NCBI RefSeq assembly: GCF_014874095.1
Contig: NZ_JADBEB010000001.1
Span: 3,348,001-3,412,000, forward strand
Length of the DNA: 64,000 bases
Reading direction: 5' to 3'
From: Plantactinospora soyae
GTDB lineage: Bacteria; Actinomycetota; Actinomycetes; Mycobacteriales; Micromonosporaceae
The notes under the pieces are model-generated. The model saw only the letters and a list, made by a program, of their open reading frames with translations, made no database searches and was not told the DNA's origin. Within the stretch, counting starts at the first letter, position 1. Every line of letters begins with the position of its first letter. The translations under genes and the position numbers were made by a program. Shown here one piece after another: positions 32,294-41,698 of this stretch.

Positions 32294-33189
32294 CTCACGG
32301 CCTCTCGTACGGACTCGCCGGCGGTCAGGGACAGGAAGATCTGTTCGAGCCCGGCGCTCTCGGCCGGACGCAGCTCCAGCAGGGCCACCCCGGCGTCGGC
32401 GGCGGCCTGCCCGACCGCACCGGGCTCGGCCCCGACCAGCAGGCCGCCGTCGGTGCTGGACCGCACCGGCAGCCCGGCCCGGTCGACGGCGGCGCGGAGC
32501 GCCTCCGGGTCGCGGGCCCGGACCAGCGCCCCGGCCCCGGCCAGCAGTTCGTCCTTGCTGCCCTGCGCGACGACCCGGCCGGCGCCGATCACCACCAGCC
32601 GGTCGGCCACCGCCTCCACCTCGCGGAGCAGGTGTGAGGAGAGCAGGACCGTGCCGCCCCGGTCGGCGAAGTCCCGGAGCAGGCCGCGCATCCAGTAGAT
32701 GCCCTCGGGGTCGAGGCCGTTCGCCGGCTCGTCCAGGATCAGGATCCGGGGGTCACCGAGCAGCGCCTGTGCCAGGCCGAGCCGCTGGCGCATGCCCAAC
32801 GAGTACGCCCGGACCCGGCGCCGCGCCGCGACCGCGTTCAGGCCGACCTGGGCGAGGCATTCGTCGACCCGACGCCGGGGTACGCCCATGATCCTGGCGG
32901 AGAGGGTGAGCGTCTCCCGACCGGTCCGCCCGGGATGCTGGGCCCCGGCGTCGAGCAGCAGTCCGACCTGGCGGCCCGGATTCGGTAGCTGACGGTAGCC
33001 GACGTTGTTGACCGTGGCGGTGCCGGCGGACGGTGGGGTGAACCCGCAGATCATCCGCATGGTGGTGGACTTGCCGGCACCGTTCGGGCCGAGGAAACCG
33101 GTCACGGTGCCCGGTTCACACCGGAACGATATGTCGTCGACGGCCGTGTGCTGGCCGTACCGTTTACTCAGTCGTTCAACGGTAATCAT
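32290..33189 (-). CDS. ABC transporter ATP-binding protein
   Basis: A 299-residue protein from the ATG at 33189. It has Walker A GPNGAGKST (about 35-43), signature YSLGMRQRLGLAQALL, Walker B ILILDEPANGLDP and the His switch SSHLL. The C-terminal 80 residues resemble the regulatory part of DrrA/BcrA-like ATPases. A longer open frame upstream is not expected to be coding. It is divergent from a two-component system, which probably controls the exporter. Confidence 0.93.
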   Translation of the reverse strand: MITVERLSKRYGQHTAVDDISFRCEPGTVTGFLGPNGAGKSTTMRMICGFTPPSAGTATVNNVGYRQLPNPGRQVGLLLDAGAQHPGRTGRETLTLSARIMGVPRRRVDECLAQVGLNAVAARRRVRAYSLGMRQRLGLAQALLGDPRILILDEPANGLDPEGIYWMRGLLRDFADRGGTVLLSSHLLREVEAVADRLVVIGAGRVVAQGSKDELLAGAGALVRARDPEALRAAVDRAGLPVRSSTDGGLLVGAEPGAVGQAAADAGVALLELRPAESAGLEQIFLSLTAGESVREAVR

Positions 33190-33307
33190 GCGGTTCAGCC
33201 TGCCCCCGCCGACCGGTCGGGCGCTGCGGCCGGCGGTCGAGACCCGGTGACCTTCGGCTAGTTCCAGGCGTCGACTTTGGTCGGTGTCGACACGCTGTGA
33301 CGCTGCG

Positions 33308-33313
33308 TAGCAT
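33308..33313 (+). promoter_or_regulatory. -10 box of the histidine kinase gene
   Basis: TAGCAT lies 6 nt upstream of the ATG at 33320 (3 nt from GTG 33317), giving a leaderless transcript. The 130-bp gap also holds the divergent ABC promoter. Confidence 0.5.
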
Positions 33314-33319
33314 GGCGTG

Positions 33320-34720
33320 ATGACTGGTGTGCCGGTGCTCCCCGAGCACCCCTGGCTGCTGCCGGCCACCCTCACCGCGGACCTCGCCGACCCCGGCGGT
33401 CGACCCCGGCGGTCGACCCGGGACTGGGTGGTCGACACGCTCTGCTTCCTGCTCGCCTCCGGCTACGCGGTGATCGCGTTCTGGGACGTGCTGCGGCCAC
33501 AGCCGGCGCTGGTCGCGGACCGGGCCGATTCGCAGCTGGCGGTCGCGATCGACGTGGTGCTGACCACCGCGCTCTGCCTCGCACTCTGGGTACGGCGCCG
33601 CTGGCCGGTCGGGTTGGCCCTCGCCGCGCTGCCGGTGGCGCTTTTCTCCACCCCGTCCGGGATCGCCATCCTGATCATCCTGCTCAGCCTGGTGGTGCAC
33701 CGCCGGCTGGCGGTGGCGGGCCCGCTGCTCGCGGCCCACCTCGGGGTCGCCATGCTCTACGAGTTCCGCAATCCGGACCCGACCGACGGGCCCTGGGTCG
33801 GGATGACGCTGAGCGCGGCGCTGACCGCGTCGATGCTCGCCTGGGGGATGTTCATCCGGGCCCGGCGCCAGCTCGTGGTGTCGTGGCGGGACCGGGCGTA
33901 CCGGGCCGAGGCGGAGCAGCGGCTGCGGGTCGAGGCGGCCCGGCGGCTGGAACGGACCCGGATCGCCCGGGAGATGCACGACGTACTGGCGCACCGGATC
34001 TCCCTGTTGAGCCTGCACGCGGGGGCGTTGGAGTTTCGGCCCGACGCGCCGCCGGAGGAGATCGCCCGGGCCGCCGGGGTGATCCGGACCAGTGCCCATC
34101 AGGCGTTGCAGGACCTGCGCGAGGTGATCGGCGTGCTCCGGGAGGATCCGCCCGGGGCCGATGATCCGGAACTCGCCCCGCCCATCGAGCCGGTACGCGG
34201 GTCCGATAGGCGTGCCGCGCCGTATCCGCCCGACCCGCCGTACCCGGTGGTGGTCCCGCCGGGAGCGACCTCGGTCGGGCAGCTGCCGTCGCAGCGGACC
34301 ACCGGGGCCCCCGAACGACCGCAGCCGACCCTGGACGACCTGCCGGCGCTGGTCGCCGAGTCGCAGGAGGCGGGGATGCGGGTCAGCCTGCGGACCGAGC
34401 TGATCATGACGGAGACGGCGCCGGCCGGGATCGGGCGGGGTGCGTACCGGATCGTGCAGGAGGGGCTGACCAATGCCCGCAAGCACGCCCCGGGCACCAT
34501 CGTCACGGTGACCGCACGCGGGCGGCCGGGGGTGGGTCTCAGCGTCGAGGTCCGGAACCGGTGGCCGGTGGGCCAGCCGACCGGCCCCCCGATCCCGGGC
34601 ACCGGTACCGGCCTGGTCGGGCTCATCGAACGGACCGCCCTGCTCGGCGGCTGGTTGGAACACGGGCGCACCGACTCGGGTGACTTCCGGCTGGCGGCCT
34701 GGCTACCGTGGCCCCCGTGA
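33320..34720 (+). CDS. NarL-family sensor histidine kinase (HisKA_3)
   Basis: A 466-residue kinase with four to five membrane helices (about residues 40-165) and almost no extracellular domain. The dimerisation helix carries the phospho-acceptor His220 in EMHDVLAHR. The N box is QEGLTNARKHA and the G box GTGTGLVGLIERTALLGG. A Pro-rich, probably disordered insert separates these. The response regulator gene overlaps its stop by 4 nt (GTGA). It is divergent from the ABC exporter, a layout typical of drug- or envelope-stress-sensing systems. Confidence 0.93.
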   Translation: MTGVPVLPEHPWLLPATLTADLADPGGRPRRSTRDWVVDTLCFLLASGYAVIAFWDVLRPQPALVADRADSQLAVAIDVVLTTALCLALWVRRRWPVGLALAALPVALFSTPSGIAILIILLSLVVHRRLAVAGPLLAAHLGVAMLYEFRNPDPTDGPWVGMTLSAALTASMLAWGMFIRARRQLVVSWRDRAYRAEAEQRLRVEAARRLERTRIAREMHDVLAHRISLLSLHAGALEFRPDAPPEEIARAAGVIRTSAHQALQDLREVIGVLREDPPGADDPELAPPIEPVRGSDRRAAPYPPDPPYPVVVPPGATSVGQLPSQRTTGAPERPQPTLDDLPALVAESQEAGMRVSLRTELIMTETAPAGIGRGAYRIVQEGLTNARKHAPGTIVTVTARGRPGVGLSVEVRNRWPVGQPTGPPIPGTGTGLVGLIERTALLGGWLEHGRTDSGDFRLAAWLPWPP

Positions 34721-35448
34721 ACACCGAACACGTCGACCCGACGCCGACGCCGACGCCGACGCCGGATCCGGAGCCGCTGCCGGTACGGGTCCTGATCGTC
34801 GATGACGACGCCCTGGTCCGGGCCGGCCTGTCGATGATCCTCGGCGGGGTGCCGGACCTGCGGGTGGTGGGGGAGGTGTCGGACGGTGCTGAGGTGCTGC
34901 CGGCGGTCGAGGCGTACCACCCCGACGTGGTGCTGATGGACATCCGGATGCCCCGGATGGACGGGCTGGCAGCGACCGAGGCACTGCGTCGTACGCCACA
35001 GCCGCCCGAGGTGCTGATCCTGACGACGTTCGACGTCGACGAGTACGTGCTGCGCGCGTTGCGGGCCGGGGCGAGCGGCTTCCTGCTCAAGGACACCCCG
35101 CCGGCGGAGATCGTGCAGGCGATCCGCCGGGTCGCCGCCGGGGAGGCGACGCTGTCCCCGACCGTCACCCGTCGACTCATCGCGCACGTCACGGGCTCGG
35201 ACACACCCGGCCGGCGGGACGCCAGCCTCCGGCGGGACCGGGCGGTACGCCTGCTCGGCGGACTCACCGACCGGGAGCGCGAGGTGGCGGTCGCCATCGG
35301 CCGGGGCTGGTCGAACGCCGAGATCTCGTCCGCGCTGTTCATGAGCGTGGCCACCGTCAAGGCGTACGTCTCGCGGCTGCTGACCAAGCTGGAGATGAAC
35401 AACCGGGTCCAGGTGGCCCTGTTGGTCCACGACGCGGACCTGGTCTGA
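34717..35448 (+). CDS. NarL/LuxR-type response regulator
   Basis: A 243-residue protein. The GTG at 34717 overlaps the kinase stop (GTGA); a second GTG at 34708 is in frame. After a short TPTPTPT tail (from an ACGCCG microsatellite), the receiver domain has the acidic pair VDDD, phospho-acceptor Asp75 in VLMDIRMPRMDG and Lys in FLLKDTPP. The C-terminal LuxR HTH reads LTDREREVAVAIGRGWSNAEI...VKAYVSRLLTKLEM. It probably regulates the divergent ABC operon and itself. Confidence 0.94.
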   Translation: MNTEHVDPTPTPTPTPDPEPLPVRVLIVDDDALVRAGLSMILGGVPDLRVVGEVSDGAEVLPAVEAYHPDVVLMDIRMPRMDGLAATEALRRTPQPPEVLILTTFDVDEYVLRALRAGASGFLLKDTPPAEIVQAIRRVAAGEATLSPTVTRRLIAHVTGSDTPGRRDASLRRDRAVRLLGGLTDREREVAVAIGRGWSNAEISSALFMSVATVKAYVSRLLTKLEMNNRVQVALLVHDADLV

Positions 35449-35537
35449 CCCGGCCGATTTTTCACAACATCGCGAACCGTGCAACCCGAAGGATCGGCCG
35501 GGCCGTCTTCCCCGGACGACGAAGGGAGGCATGGAAC

Positions 35538-36080
35538 GTGAATCGGGACGACGAGCAGGAGTTCCGGGAGTTCTTCCGGGCACGGTTCGATGCCCTGCGT
35601 GCGCTGGCCTATCTGACCTGCGGCGACTGGCAGGCGGCCGAGGACGCGGTGTCCAGGTCGCTGGCGAAGCTCTACGTGCGCTGGCACAAAATCGACTCGC
35701 CACTCGGTTACGCCCAGCGGATGGTGGTGCGCGCGGCGATCGACGAGGGGCGCCGGCCGTGGCGACGGGAGACCTCGGTCGGCGGAAACCTTCCTGACCA
35801 GGTCGTGGCCGACCCGGCCGGGAACACCGACGAGCGACTGCGCCTGCGGGAGGCACTGCTCCAGGTCCCGCCCCGGCAACGCGCGGTGCTGGTGCTGCGC
35901 TACTACGAGGGACTCAGTGTCGAGGAGACCGCGACGGCTCTCCGGCTGGCCACCGGCACCGTCAAGAGCCAGTCGGCACGGGGACTCAACACGCTGCGCA
36001 AGGCGCTGGGGGTGGCGGAGATCCGCATCAGTGCCAACACCTTGTCAAGGGAGGACAGCTTTGAACTACGACCTGCGTGA
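35538..36080 (+). CDS. SigE-family RNA polymerase sigma factor (ECF type)
   Basis: A 180-residue protein from GTG 35538 with GGGAGG 8 nt upstream. Region 2 includes FDALRALAYLTCGDWQAAEDAVSRSLAKLYVRW; region 4 includes LLQVPPRQRAVLVLRYYEGLSVEETATALRLATGTVKSQSARGLNTLRK. Such SigE-family factors are numerous in actinomycetes and are usually paired with a membrane protein. The next gene begins inside its last codons, so they are co-expressed. Target promoters unknown. Confidence 0.92.
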   Translation: MNRDDEQEFREFFRARFDALRALAYLTCGDWQAAEDAVSRSLAKLYVRWHKIDSPLGYAQRMVVRAAIDEGRRPWRRETSVGGNLPDQVVADPAGNTDERLRLREALLQVPPRQRAVLVLRYYEGLSVEETATALRLATGTVKSQSARGLNTLRKALGVAEIRISANTLSREDSFELRPA

Positions 36081-37248
36081 CGTGCTCGACAGCGCGACGG
36101 CGGCCGCCCCGCCACCGCGGCTCACCGCCGACGACGCCATCGCCGCCGGCCGGTCGCTGCGGCGGCGCCGCCGATACGCCTGGACCGGCGGGACCGCCGC
36201 AGTGGCCGCGTTGGCGGTCGCCGGGGTCGTGTCGTTGCCGTACCTGTCCGACCCGGCGGTACCGGTTGACACCTTTGCGGCCGCCAGCCCCGTTGTCGCC
36301 GAGCCGGTGACGTTCCCGACCCTGAACGCGCCGTTCATGTACTCCATCAAGGGGTACAGCGTGGGACCGCTGCACGTCAGCGACCCGGTCTTCGCGACGG
36401 CCGCGTACCAGGAGTCGATCGTCACCCTCGACGGCGTCGAGAAGCAGAAGATGACCAACGGCGCCGGAACCTGGGAGAGGTCCTACGACCGTCCGGCGGG
36501 AATCCTGACGGTGTACCGGCCCGGCGTCTTCAAGCCCGACAAGTTCAGCTCGGGCACCCCGGTGCGGGTCCACGACCTGCCCGGCCTGCAGACCGAGTTC
36601 GACAAGCAGGTGTTCGATATGCGGGTCGTGGAGAACGCCAAGGTCCAGGACCGGAAGCAGTTCTCGAGCCGCACCGTCAAGGTCGCCGCACTCGCGTGGC
36701 AGTACGCCGACGGCGCCTGGGCCACCCTCCTCGCCACCCCGGTGCTCAACACCGCCGACCCGGCCAGGGATCTGCTGGCACTGGCCGACAAGCTGACTCC
36801 GGCCGAGCCGACCGTCGCCCCGGTGCCCTACCGGTTCGGCACCGTACCGGCCGGTTATCAGCTCGTCGGAATCGGAAAGTTCAACCCGTCGAACGCCGGG
36901 GACAACATCTCCGAGGCGTACTTCTCGAAGAGCGCCGTGCCGGTCACCAACCTGACCGACCGGCTCACCGGGGACGACCTGATGCCGGCCAGGGGTGGCG
37001 GCCTGAAGATCATCATTGCCGAGACCGCGCCGGCGTCCGCGTCGGACCCCAACCCGCACCCCAACCTGCGTACGCCCTGCCAGGAGAACTTCTGCGACCG
37101 TGCGATCAACGACGGCTACTTCGCCGAGGTCTCCGACAGCGGGAACAGGGTGGACGTCGTACGGGCTGTCACCAACGGCCTCGTCTTCGACAACCCGGCC
37201 GACCCGACCACCTGGCACGACGCCGGCACCATCGGTCTGGGGCGATGA
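36061..37248 (+). CDS. Membrane protein partnered with the SigE-family sigma factor
   Basis: A 395-residue protein. The TTG at 36061, with GGGAGG 6 nt upstream, overlaps the sigma gene by 20 nt. The first 40 residues are cytoplasmic and end in a run of Arg; one transmembrane helix (about 41-63) leads to a 330-residue extracellular part rich in beta-strands, with one likely disulphide (TPCQENFCDRA). No zinc anti-sigma motif is seen, yet position and topology fit the putative anti-sigma or sensor partner found with this sigma class. Role inferred from pairing. Confidence 0.75.
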   Translation: MNYDLRDVLDSATAAAPPPRLTADDAIAAGRSLRRRRRYAWTGGTAAVAALAVAGVVSLPYLSDPAVPVDTFAAASPVVAEPVTFPTLNAPFMYSIKGYSVGPLHVSDPVFATAAYQESIVTLDGVEKQKMTNGAGTWERSYDRPAGILTVYRPGVFKPDKFSSGTPVRVHDLPGLQTEFDKQVFDMRVVENAKVQDRKQFSSRTVKVAALAWQYADGAWATLLATPVLNTADPARDLLALADKLTPAEPTVAPVPYRFGTVPAGYQLVGIGKFNPSNAGDNISEAYFSKSAVPVTNLTDRLTGDDLMPARGGGLKIIIAETAPASASDPNPHPNLRTPCQENFCDRAINDGYFAEVSDSGNRVDVVRAVTNGLVFDNPADPTTWHDAGTIGLGR

Positions 37249-37324
37249 CCCGCTGAAACAACGGCGCGCCGGGTGACCGGTAGATCGCCGCCGGGGCCGG
37301 CAGGTCCCGAGCCCGGAGCCGTTC

Positions 37325-37360
37325 CCGGCCCGGCAGGCAGAACCAAGCCTGCCGGGCCGG
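37325..37360. terminator. Bidirectional terminator hairpin
   Basis: CCGGCCCGGCAGGC (37325-37338) pairs perfectly over 14 bp with 37347-37360 around the loop AGAACCAA. It lies between two convergent stops (37248 and 37387) and can serve both. Confidence 0.75.
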
Positions 37361-37386
37361 CGGCCTCCCGAATCCGGCCCGCGAGG

Positions 37387-40305
37387 TCAGGCCCGGGGTT
37401 CGAGTACGCCGAGACCGCTGACGTCGACCACGGGACCGTTCTTCCGCATCCGCTCGGCAACCTGATGCCACCGGCCGGCCTGTCGGGTGCAGATCCCCAG
37501 GGCCTCGTCACCGCGCAGCGGCTCGCCCCGGTAGTCCATTCCGGACAGCCGGCGTCGGGCCCGCAGGCTGCCGTCCCCGGCGTGCTCGGCGACGGTCTGG
37601 TAGATCGCGTTGAGCTTCCGGTCGACCAGCGCGATGTTCAGCCGGGCCAGGCGTTCTACGTTCTCCTCGGGGCGGGTGCCGTCGCCGACCAGTCGGTCGG
37701 CACCGGAGAGCACCAGGTCGTCGAAGCGTGGGATCTCCGGCGGGAACCGGGCCTCGGCGATCCGGATCGGATCGACCGCCCGGCGCAGCAGCCGGATGAA
37801 CTCGGCACGGTCCCGCCAGTAGCGCGCGTGGTCCAGGGCGATCAGGCAGAGCGTGTCCCAGGTTTCGGCGTCCAGGTCGAGCCAGTGGATCAGCTGGTGC
37901 GGATCGGCGGTCTGCGGCGGCAGCGCCCGGTCGTGCCAGGTCTGTTCGAGGAGTACGGCACCCTGGCAGACCAACTCCTGCGCGTACGCCGACATCCGTA
38001 GGTTGATCACCTTGTCGGGACGGGGGAAGACGAGATTCAGGCTCGGATACACCTCCTCCTCGAAGTAGCCGAAATCCTGTAACCGGCGCAACGGCGCCAG
38101 ATCCGGCTCGCTGCTCAGGATCCACCGGCGTAAACGGTCCGCCGCGACTCCGCTCTCGGTGCAGGCCAGCGCGGCGCGGAGTTGCTCGACCGCCTTCTCC
38201 ACCAGCGGCGCGACCGGCGGTGGCAGCGGATGCGGGCTCGGTTCCGGATCCGCCGGCCCGATCGATCCGGCTGCCGGAGCAGGCCGGCTGCCGCCGTCGC
38301 CGTCGCCGGAGGTCGGGGCCGGCCGGGTGCCACCGTCGGGCGGCGAAGCCGGACGGCGGTGCCAGCGGGGCGGGTGGGCCAGCGGCAGTGCGTCCGCGAT
38401 CAGCCGTCGGCCCCGCCAGAGCGCGCGGGCGGCCGGGGAGAGGTGGGCCGGCGGCCGCCGTTCCGGCTCGGGAAAATACCCCTTGAGCGCGAAGCCGTAG
38501 GTGCAGGCCGCGTTGTAGAAGTCGAACGACCGGGGCGGATGCGCGGGCCACCGTCGGCGCTGCGCCCGCCGGATGGCCCGATCCAGCAGTACGCCGCCGG
38601 ACGGCCACTCCCGCATCAGGCTGGCGGCTCGGCTCCGGGGACCGCGTCGCCACCAACCGGCCAAGGTGCCCCCGACCTCGAACGGTCCCAGCGGCCCGGT
38701 CCGGAGCGGTCGCCAGCCGACAGCCGCCCAGTCGTGCCACGCCTTCGCCAGCCGCAACGGCGCCCAGACGTCGCGGAGCAGCAGCAGCGCCGAGTGGGTC
38801 ACCTCGGAGCGGGTGCCCCGGACGAACCAGGCGAGCACGGTGTCCTCCCGGAGCCGGTACAACTCGTGCGTGGCGGCGATCTGGAACACCACCGTGGTCG
38901 CCTCCGGGAACTCCCGCAGCACCCGGCGCAGCCACTCCTTCGCGGCCGGTTCAGCGGGTACGTCGGCGAAGGTCACCACCACCGGCCAGTACCGGTCCAC
39001 GAACGCTTTCTCCAGGCGCTGCCGCATCTGTCGCCGTACCTTCTCCCGGTTGCCGACGCCGTCCTGCTTGAACCACTGGTGCACGGTCCGTTCGGTGTAG
39101 GCGAGCGTGCAGGCGTACTGGTAGCGGAGTTTGATCGAGTCGGGTCGACGGCGCAGGTAGCGCAGCGTGCCGAGTACGTGCCGGGGCAGGTCCCGGAGCC
39201 GATCGGTCCGGGTGGTCCAGACGTGGTCGTCGTACCAGCCGCCCTGCTCGCGCAGCACCAGCGCCGACTGGTACGTGTCGAGGGCGTCCAGGAAGAGTCC
39301 CATCTCCTCCTGCACACTGGCGACCATCATCCGCAGGTCGGCGTTGAACGGGTCGAGCCGCAACGCCTCGCCGTAGTACCGGAGCGCCTCGTCGAACTGC
39401 CGGTGGTCCTGCAACTCCTTGCCCTTGTTGTACGCGGCGAACAGCTCCGCCGGCAGTTCCCGACCGCACCAGTTTCGCCACGGGGCGGCCCGGCCGAGCC
39501 GGGTCACCGGCAGGATCGTCGCCAGCACCCAGTACGCGGTACGTCGGGTCGCCTCCTCCCAGGTGCTGCCCCACTGGGTGGTCATCGCGCTCCGGCCGCC
39601 GCGCAGGAACGAGGTGACGGTGGCGGACACCCCGTAACAGGGCTCCTGGGCCCGGACCTGCAACACCCCGGTCACCCGGTAGCCGATCCTCGGCCAGAGC
39701 CGGGGCAGCATCTGGAGGATCATCGCGAGCGGGTTGGTGGTCTTCGGGTCCACCCCGCTGGCCACGTCGAGGAAGCTCTCCGGCGGCGGGTCGGCCGGCC
39801 CGGCGTACGGCGGGTAGATGTGCGTGTCGGAGAGCCGTTGGCAGAACTGGCTCTTCAGGTCGTCCACCGGCGCGTTGTGCTCGGCGGTGGCGTCGGTGAA
39901 CTCGTGCACGTCCACCGGACCGGGCCGGTACGCGAGCCGGACCCGACGGTGGTGTCGCCACGCGGCGAAGCAGACCAGGGCGAGGAGAAGCAGGCCGAGC
40001 CGCTGCCGGGCCGGATGCGCCCCGTCGCCGCCGACCGCGATGGCGAGCCCGTCCAGGGGAGCGAGCAGCCAACTGTCGGGGCGGCCCATCCGCAGGTACG
40101 CGCGTCCCGCCCAGGTCAACGCGGCGAGCAGCCCGAGGGTGGCGACGATCTTGATCAGCAGCGCCCGACCGGGCCGGGGTACCGGCAGCGCGGCGGGCGC
40201 GGCCCGGGATTCTCTACCGATCCGCCGGGGTGTTGGCTGTTCCCACTGCTCGGAGCGTTGGATACCGTGCGATGTTCTTCTGGCTCGATGAGGCATCTCG
40301 GCCAC
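37387..40305 (-). CDS. Large TPR-containing membrane protein, 972 aa
   Basis: A 972-residue protein from a GTG (ATG at 40296 also possible). Two membrane helices lie near residues 48-66 and 102-118, with the rest cytoplasmic. A TPR pair is clear near 300-365 (AAYNKGKELQDHRQFDEALRYYGEALRLDPFNADL). Further helical blocks, a Gly/Ser/Pro linker (about 645-700) and a conserved C-terminal helical region follow. I recognise no catalytic domain and can give no function; scaffolding at the membrane is suggested by TPRs. Genes on both sides are unrelated. Its size and codon bias leave no doubt that it is a gene. Confidence 0.75.
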   Translation of the reverse strand: MAEMPHRARRTSHGIQRSEQWEQPTPRRIGRESRAAPAALPVPRPGRALLIKIVATLGLLAALTWAGRAYLRMGRPDSWLLAPLDGLAIAVGGDGAHPARQRLGLLLLALVCFAAWRHHRRVRLAYRPGPVDVHEFTDATAEHNAPVDDLKSQFCQRLSDTHIYPPYAGPADPPPESFLDVASGVDPKTTNPLAMILQMLPRLWPRIGYRVTGVLQVRAQEPCYGVSATVTSFLRGGRSAMTTQWGSTWEEATRRTAYWVLATILPVTRLGRAAPWRNWCGRELPAELFAAYNKGKELQDHRQFDEALRYYGEALRLDPFNADLRMMVASVQEEMGLFLDALDTYQSALVLREQGGWYDDHVWTTRTDRLRDLPRHVLGTLRYLRRRPDSIKLRYQYACTLAYTERTVHQWFKQDGVGNREKVRRQMRQRLEKAFVDRYWPVVVTFADVPAEPAAKEWLRRVLREFPEATTVVFQIAATHELYRLREDTVLAWFVRGTRSEVTHSALLLLRDVWAPLRLAKAWHDWAAVGWRPLRTGPLGPFEVGGTLAGWWRRGPRSRAASLMREWPSGGVLLDRAIRRAQRRRWPAHPPRSFDFYNAACTYGFALKGYFPEPERRPPAHLSPAARALWRGRRLIADALPLAHPPRWHRRPASPPDGGTRPAPTSGDGDGGSRPAPAAGSIGPADPEPSPHPLPPPVAPLVEKAVEQLRAALACTESGVAADRLRRWILSSEPDLAPLRRLQDFGYFEEEVYPSLNLVFPRPDKVINLRMSAYAQELVCQGAVLLEQTWHDRALPPQTADPHQLIHWLDLDAETWDTLCLIALDHARYWRDRAEFIRLLRRAVDPIRIAEARFPPEIPRFDDLVLSGADRLVGDGTRPEENVERLARLNIALVDRKLNAIYQTVAEHAGDGSLRARRRLSGMDYRGEPLRGDEALGICTRQAGRWHQVAERMRKNGPVVDVSGLGVLEPRA

Positions 40306-40590
40306 CGAGGGGTCGGCTCGGTCCCTCCTGTAACGGAAACCCGCACCTCCAGGCTAGGGATCGTGATATCGCCATGGTCCGAAATGCCGGTTCTCACCCG
40401 TTCCATTGGTCTACTGCCGCCCCACTGGTCCCGGTGACCGCCTCCCTCCCCCGAGGGAGCGCGACCGGTCGCCTGGGGGATTCCCGGCCGGCCGACGTCG
40501 AGCAGGCTGGTCGCATGACCGAGCGGAGCGAGGGCATCGGCCAGCCCAGTCGACATGTCATGGCGACGACGGGCGCAGCGAGGAGACGAC

Positions 40591-41646
40591 ATGACCGGGA
40601 AGAGGCGCGGGATCGACGCACCGGCGCGGCGGGCCGGGGGGCTGCCGCGCCGGGCCGGTACCGACCGGGACCGTGCCGGCTGGCCGACGTACGCGCTCCT
40701 GGTCTGGGCGGTCGGATACGGGGGGCTGCGGGTGCACTGGGCGCTGGGCGGCGCTCCGGAGTTTCCGCCGCTGGGTTCCGATCTCTACCCGCTCACCGGC
40801 TGGGGCACCGTCGTCCCGGTCGGCGCGGCGGCGGTGCTGGCGGTCGCGCTCGCCCGGGTGGACCGCTGGCACTGGCCGCTGGCCCTGGCGAGCTGGGCGG
40901 GCAGCGCGACGCTCGTACTGCTCTGCCCGCTGTTGCTGCTGGACGTGGTCGGCCTGACCATTCCGGGGCTGGGCCTGCCGCGCGATCCGGCCGGGATCCT
41001 GGGCCGGGTCGGCGCGCTGACCGGTGGACTGCTGCTCGCGGCGGCGGCACGGGCCTACTGGCGGCGCTGCCGGGACGATCGGCCGGCGCTGCGCTGGATC
41101 GCGGCGCTGGTCGAGTCCTGCGCCGGCACCGGTACGCCCCGCTGGGCCCGGATCGCGGGGTACCTGGCGGTGACCGGCTGCCTGGTCCGGCTGGCCGCCC
41201 AGTACGCCGTCGGGATGGCGGCCACCCCGTTTCCGGCCGGGCCGTCCGTGATCGTCTTCGAGGTTGGCTTCCTACTCGCCGGAGTACTGCTGCCGCTGGC
41301 CCTGGTGCATCCCTGGGGGCGGGTGTTCCCACGCTGGGTGCCGCTGCTCGCCGGCCGGCGGGTGCCCCGTTGGCTGCTGCTCGGGCCCGGATTCGGACTC
41401 GGCCTCGGGTTGACCGTCTACTTCGGAGTCGGTACCGGGCAACTGGCCGTCGAGACGGTCACCGGGAGCTGGGACCCGGGCGACGGGACGTACCCGCTGT
41501 GGTTCTTCTGGGTCGCGATGCCGGCGTACCTGCTCTGGGGGTTGGGGCTCACCGCCGCGAGCGTCGCCTACCGGTGGGGCACCGCCGGTGCCGATGGCCG
41601 GACCTGTGACACCGGCGGCCTTGCCGACGTCGGTCAATCTCGGTAG
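40591..41646 (+). CDS. Polytopic membrane protein, paralogue of the protein at 6496-7587
   Basis: A 351-residue protein from the ATG with GAGGAG 5 nt upstream. It has about eight membrane segments. The loop HPWGRVFPRWVPLLAGRRVPRWLLL matches the paralogue 33 kb away, as does the overall layout (YFGVGTGQ... LWGLGLTAASVAYRW at the end). It lacks the paralogue's Cys pairs. Function unknown. It is followed by a 20-bp palindrome and another membrane-protein gene that probably shares its transcript. Confidence 0.7.
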   Translation: MTGKRRGIDAPARRAGGLPRRAGTDRDRAGWPTYALLVWAVGYGGLRVHWALGGAPEFPPLGSDLYPLTGWGTVVPVGAAAVLAVALARVDRWHWPLALASWAGSATLVLLCPLLLLDVVGLTIPGLGLPRDPAGILGRVGALTGGLLLAAAARAYWRRCRDDRPALRWIAALVESCAGTGTPRWARIAGYLAVTGCLVRLAAQYAVGMAATPFPAGPSVIVFEVGFLLAGVLLPLALVHPWGRVFPRWVPLLAGRRVPRWLLLGPGFGLGLGLTVYFGVGTGQLAVETVTGSWDPGDGTYPLWFFWVAMPAYLLWGLGLTAASVAYRWGTAGADGRTCDTGGLADVGQSR

Positions 41647-41658
41647 ACAGGGCCGGAC

Positions 41659-41678
41659 GTCTGTCCGGCCGGACAGAC
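41659..41678. promoter_or_regulatory. 20-bp perfect palindrome between two membrane-protein genes
   Basis: GTCTGTCC-GG-CC-GGACAGAC is fully self-complementary. It sits 12 bp after one stop and 20 bp before the next start, so it could be an operator, an RNA hairpin or an attenuator. Confidence 0.55.
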
Positions 41679-41698
41679 CGGATGGCGGGGAGAGCGGG

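Noticed and set aside
38182-40437. A 751-codon plus-strand frame
   Set aside because: Antisense to the TPR membrane gene, with no domain or codon support.
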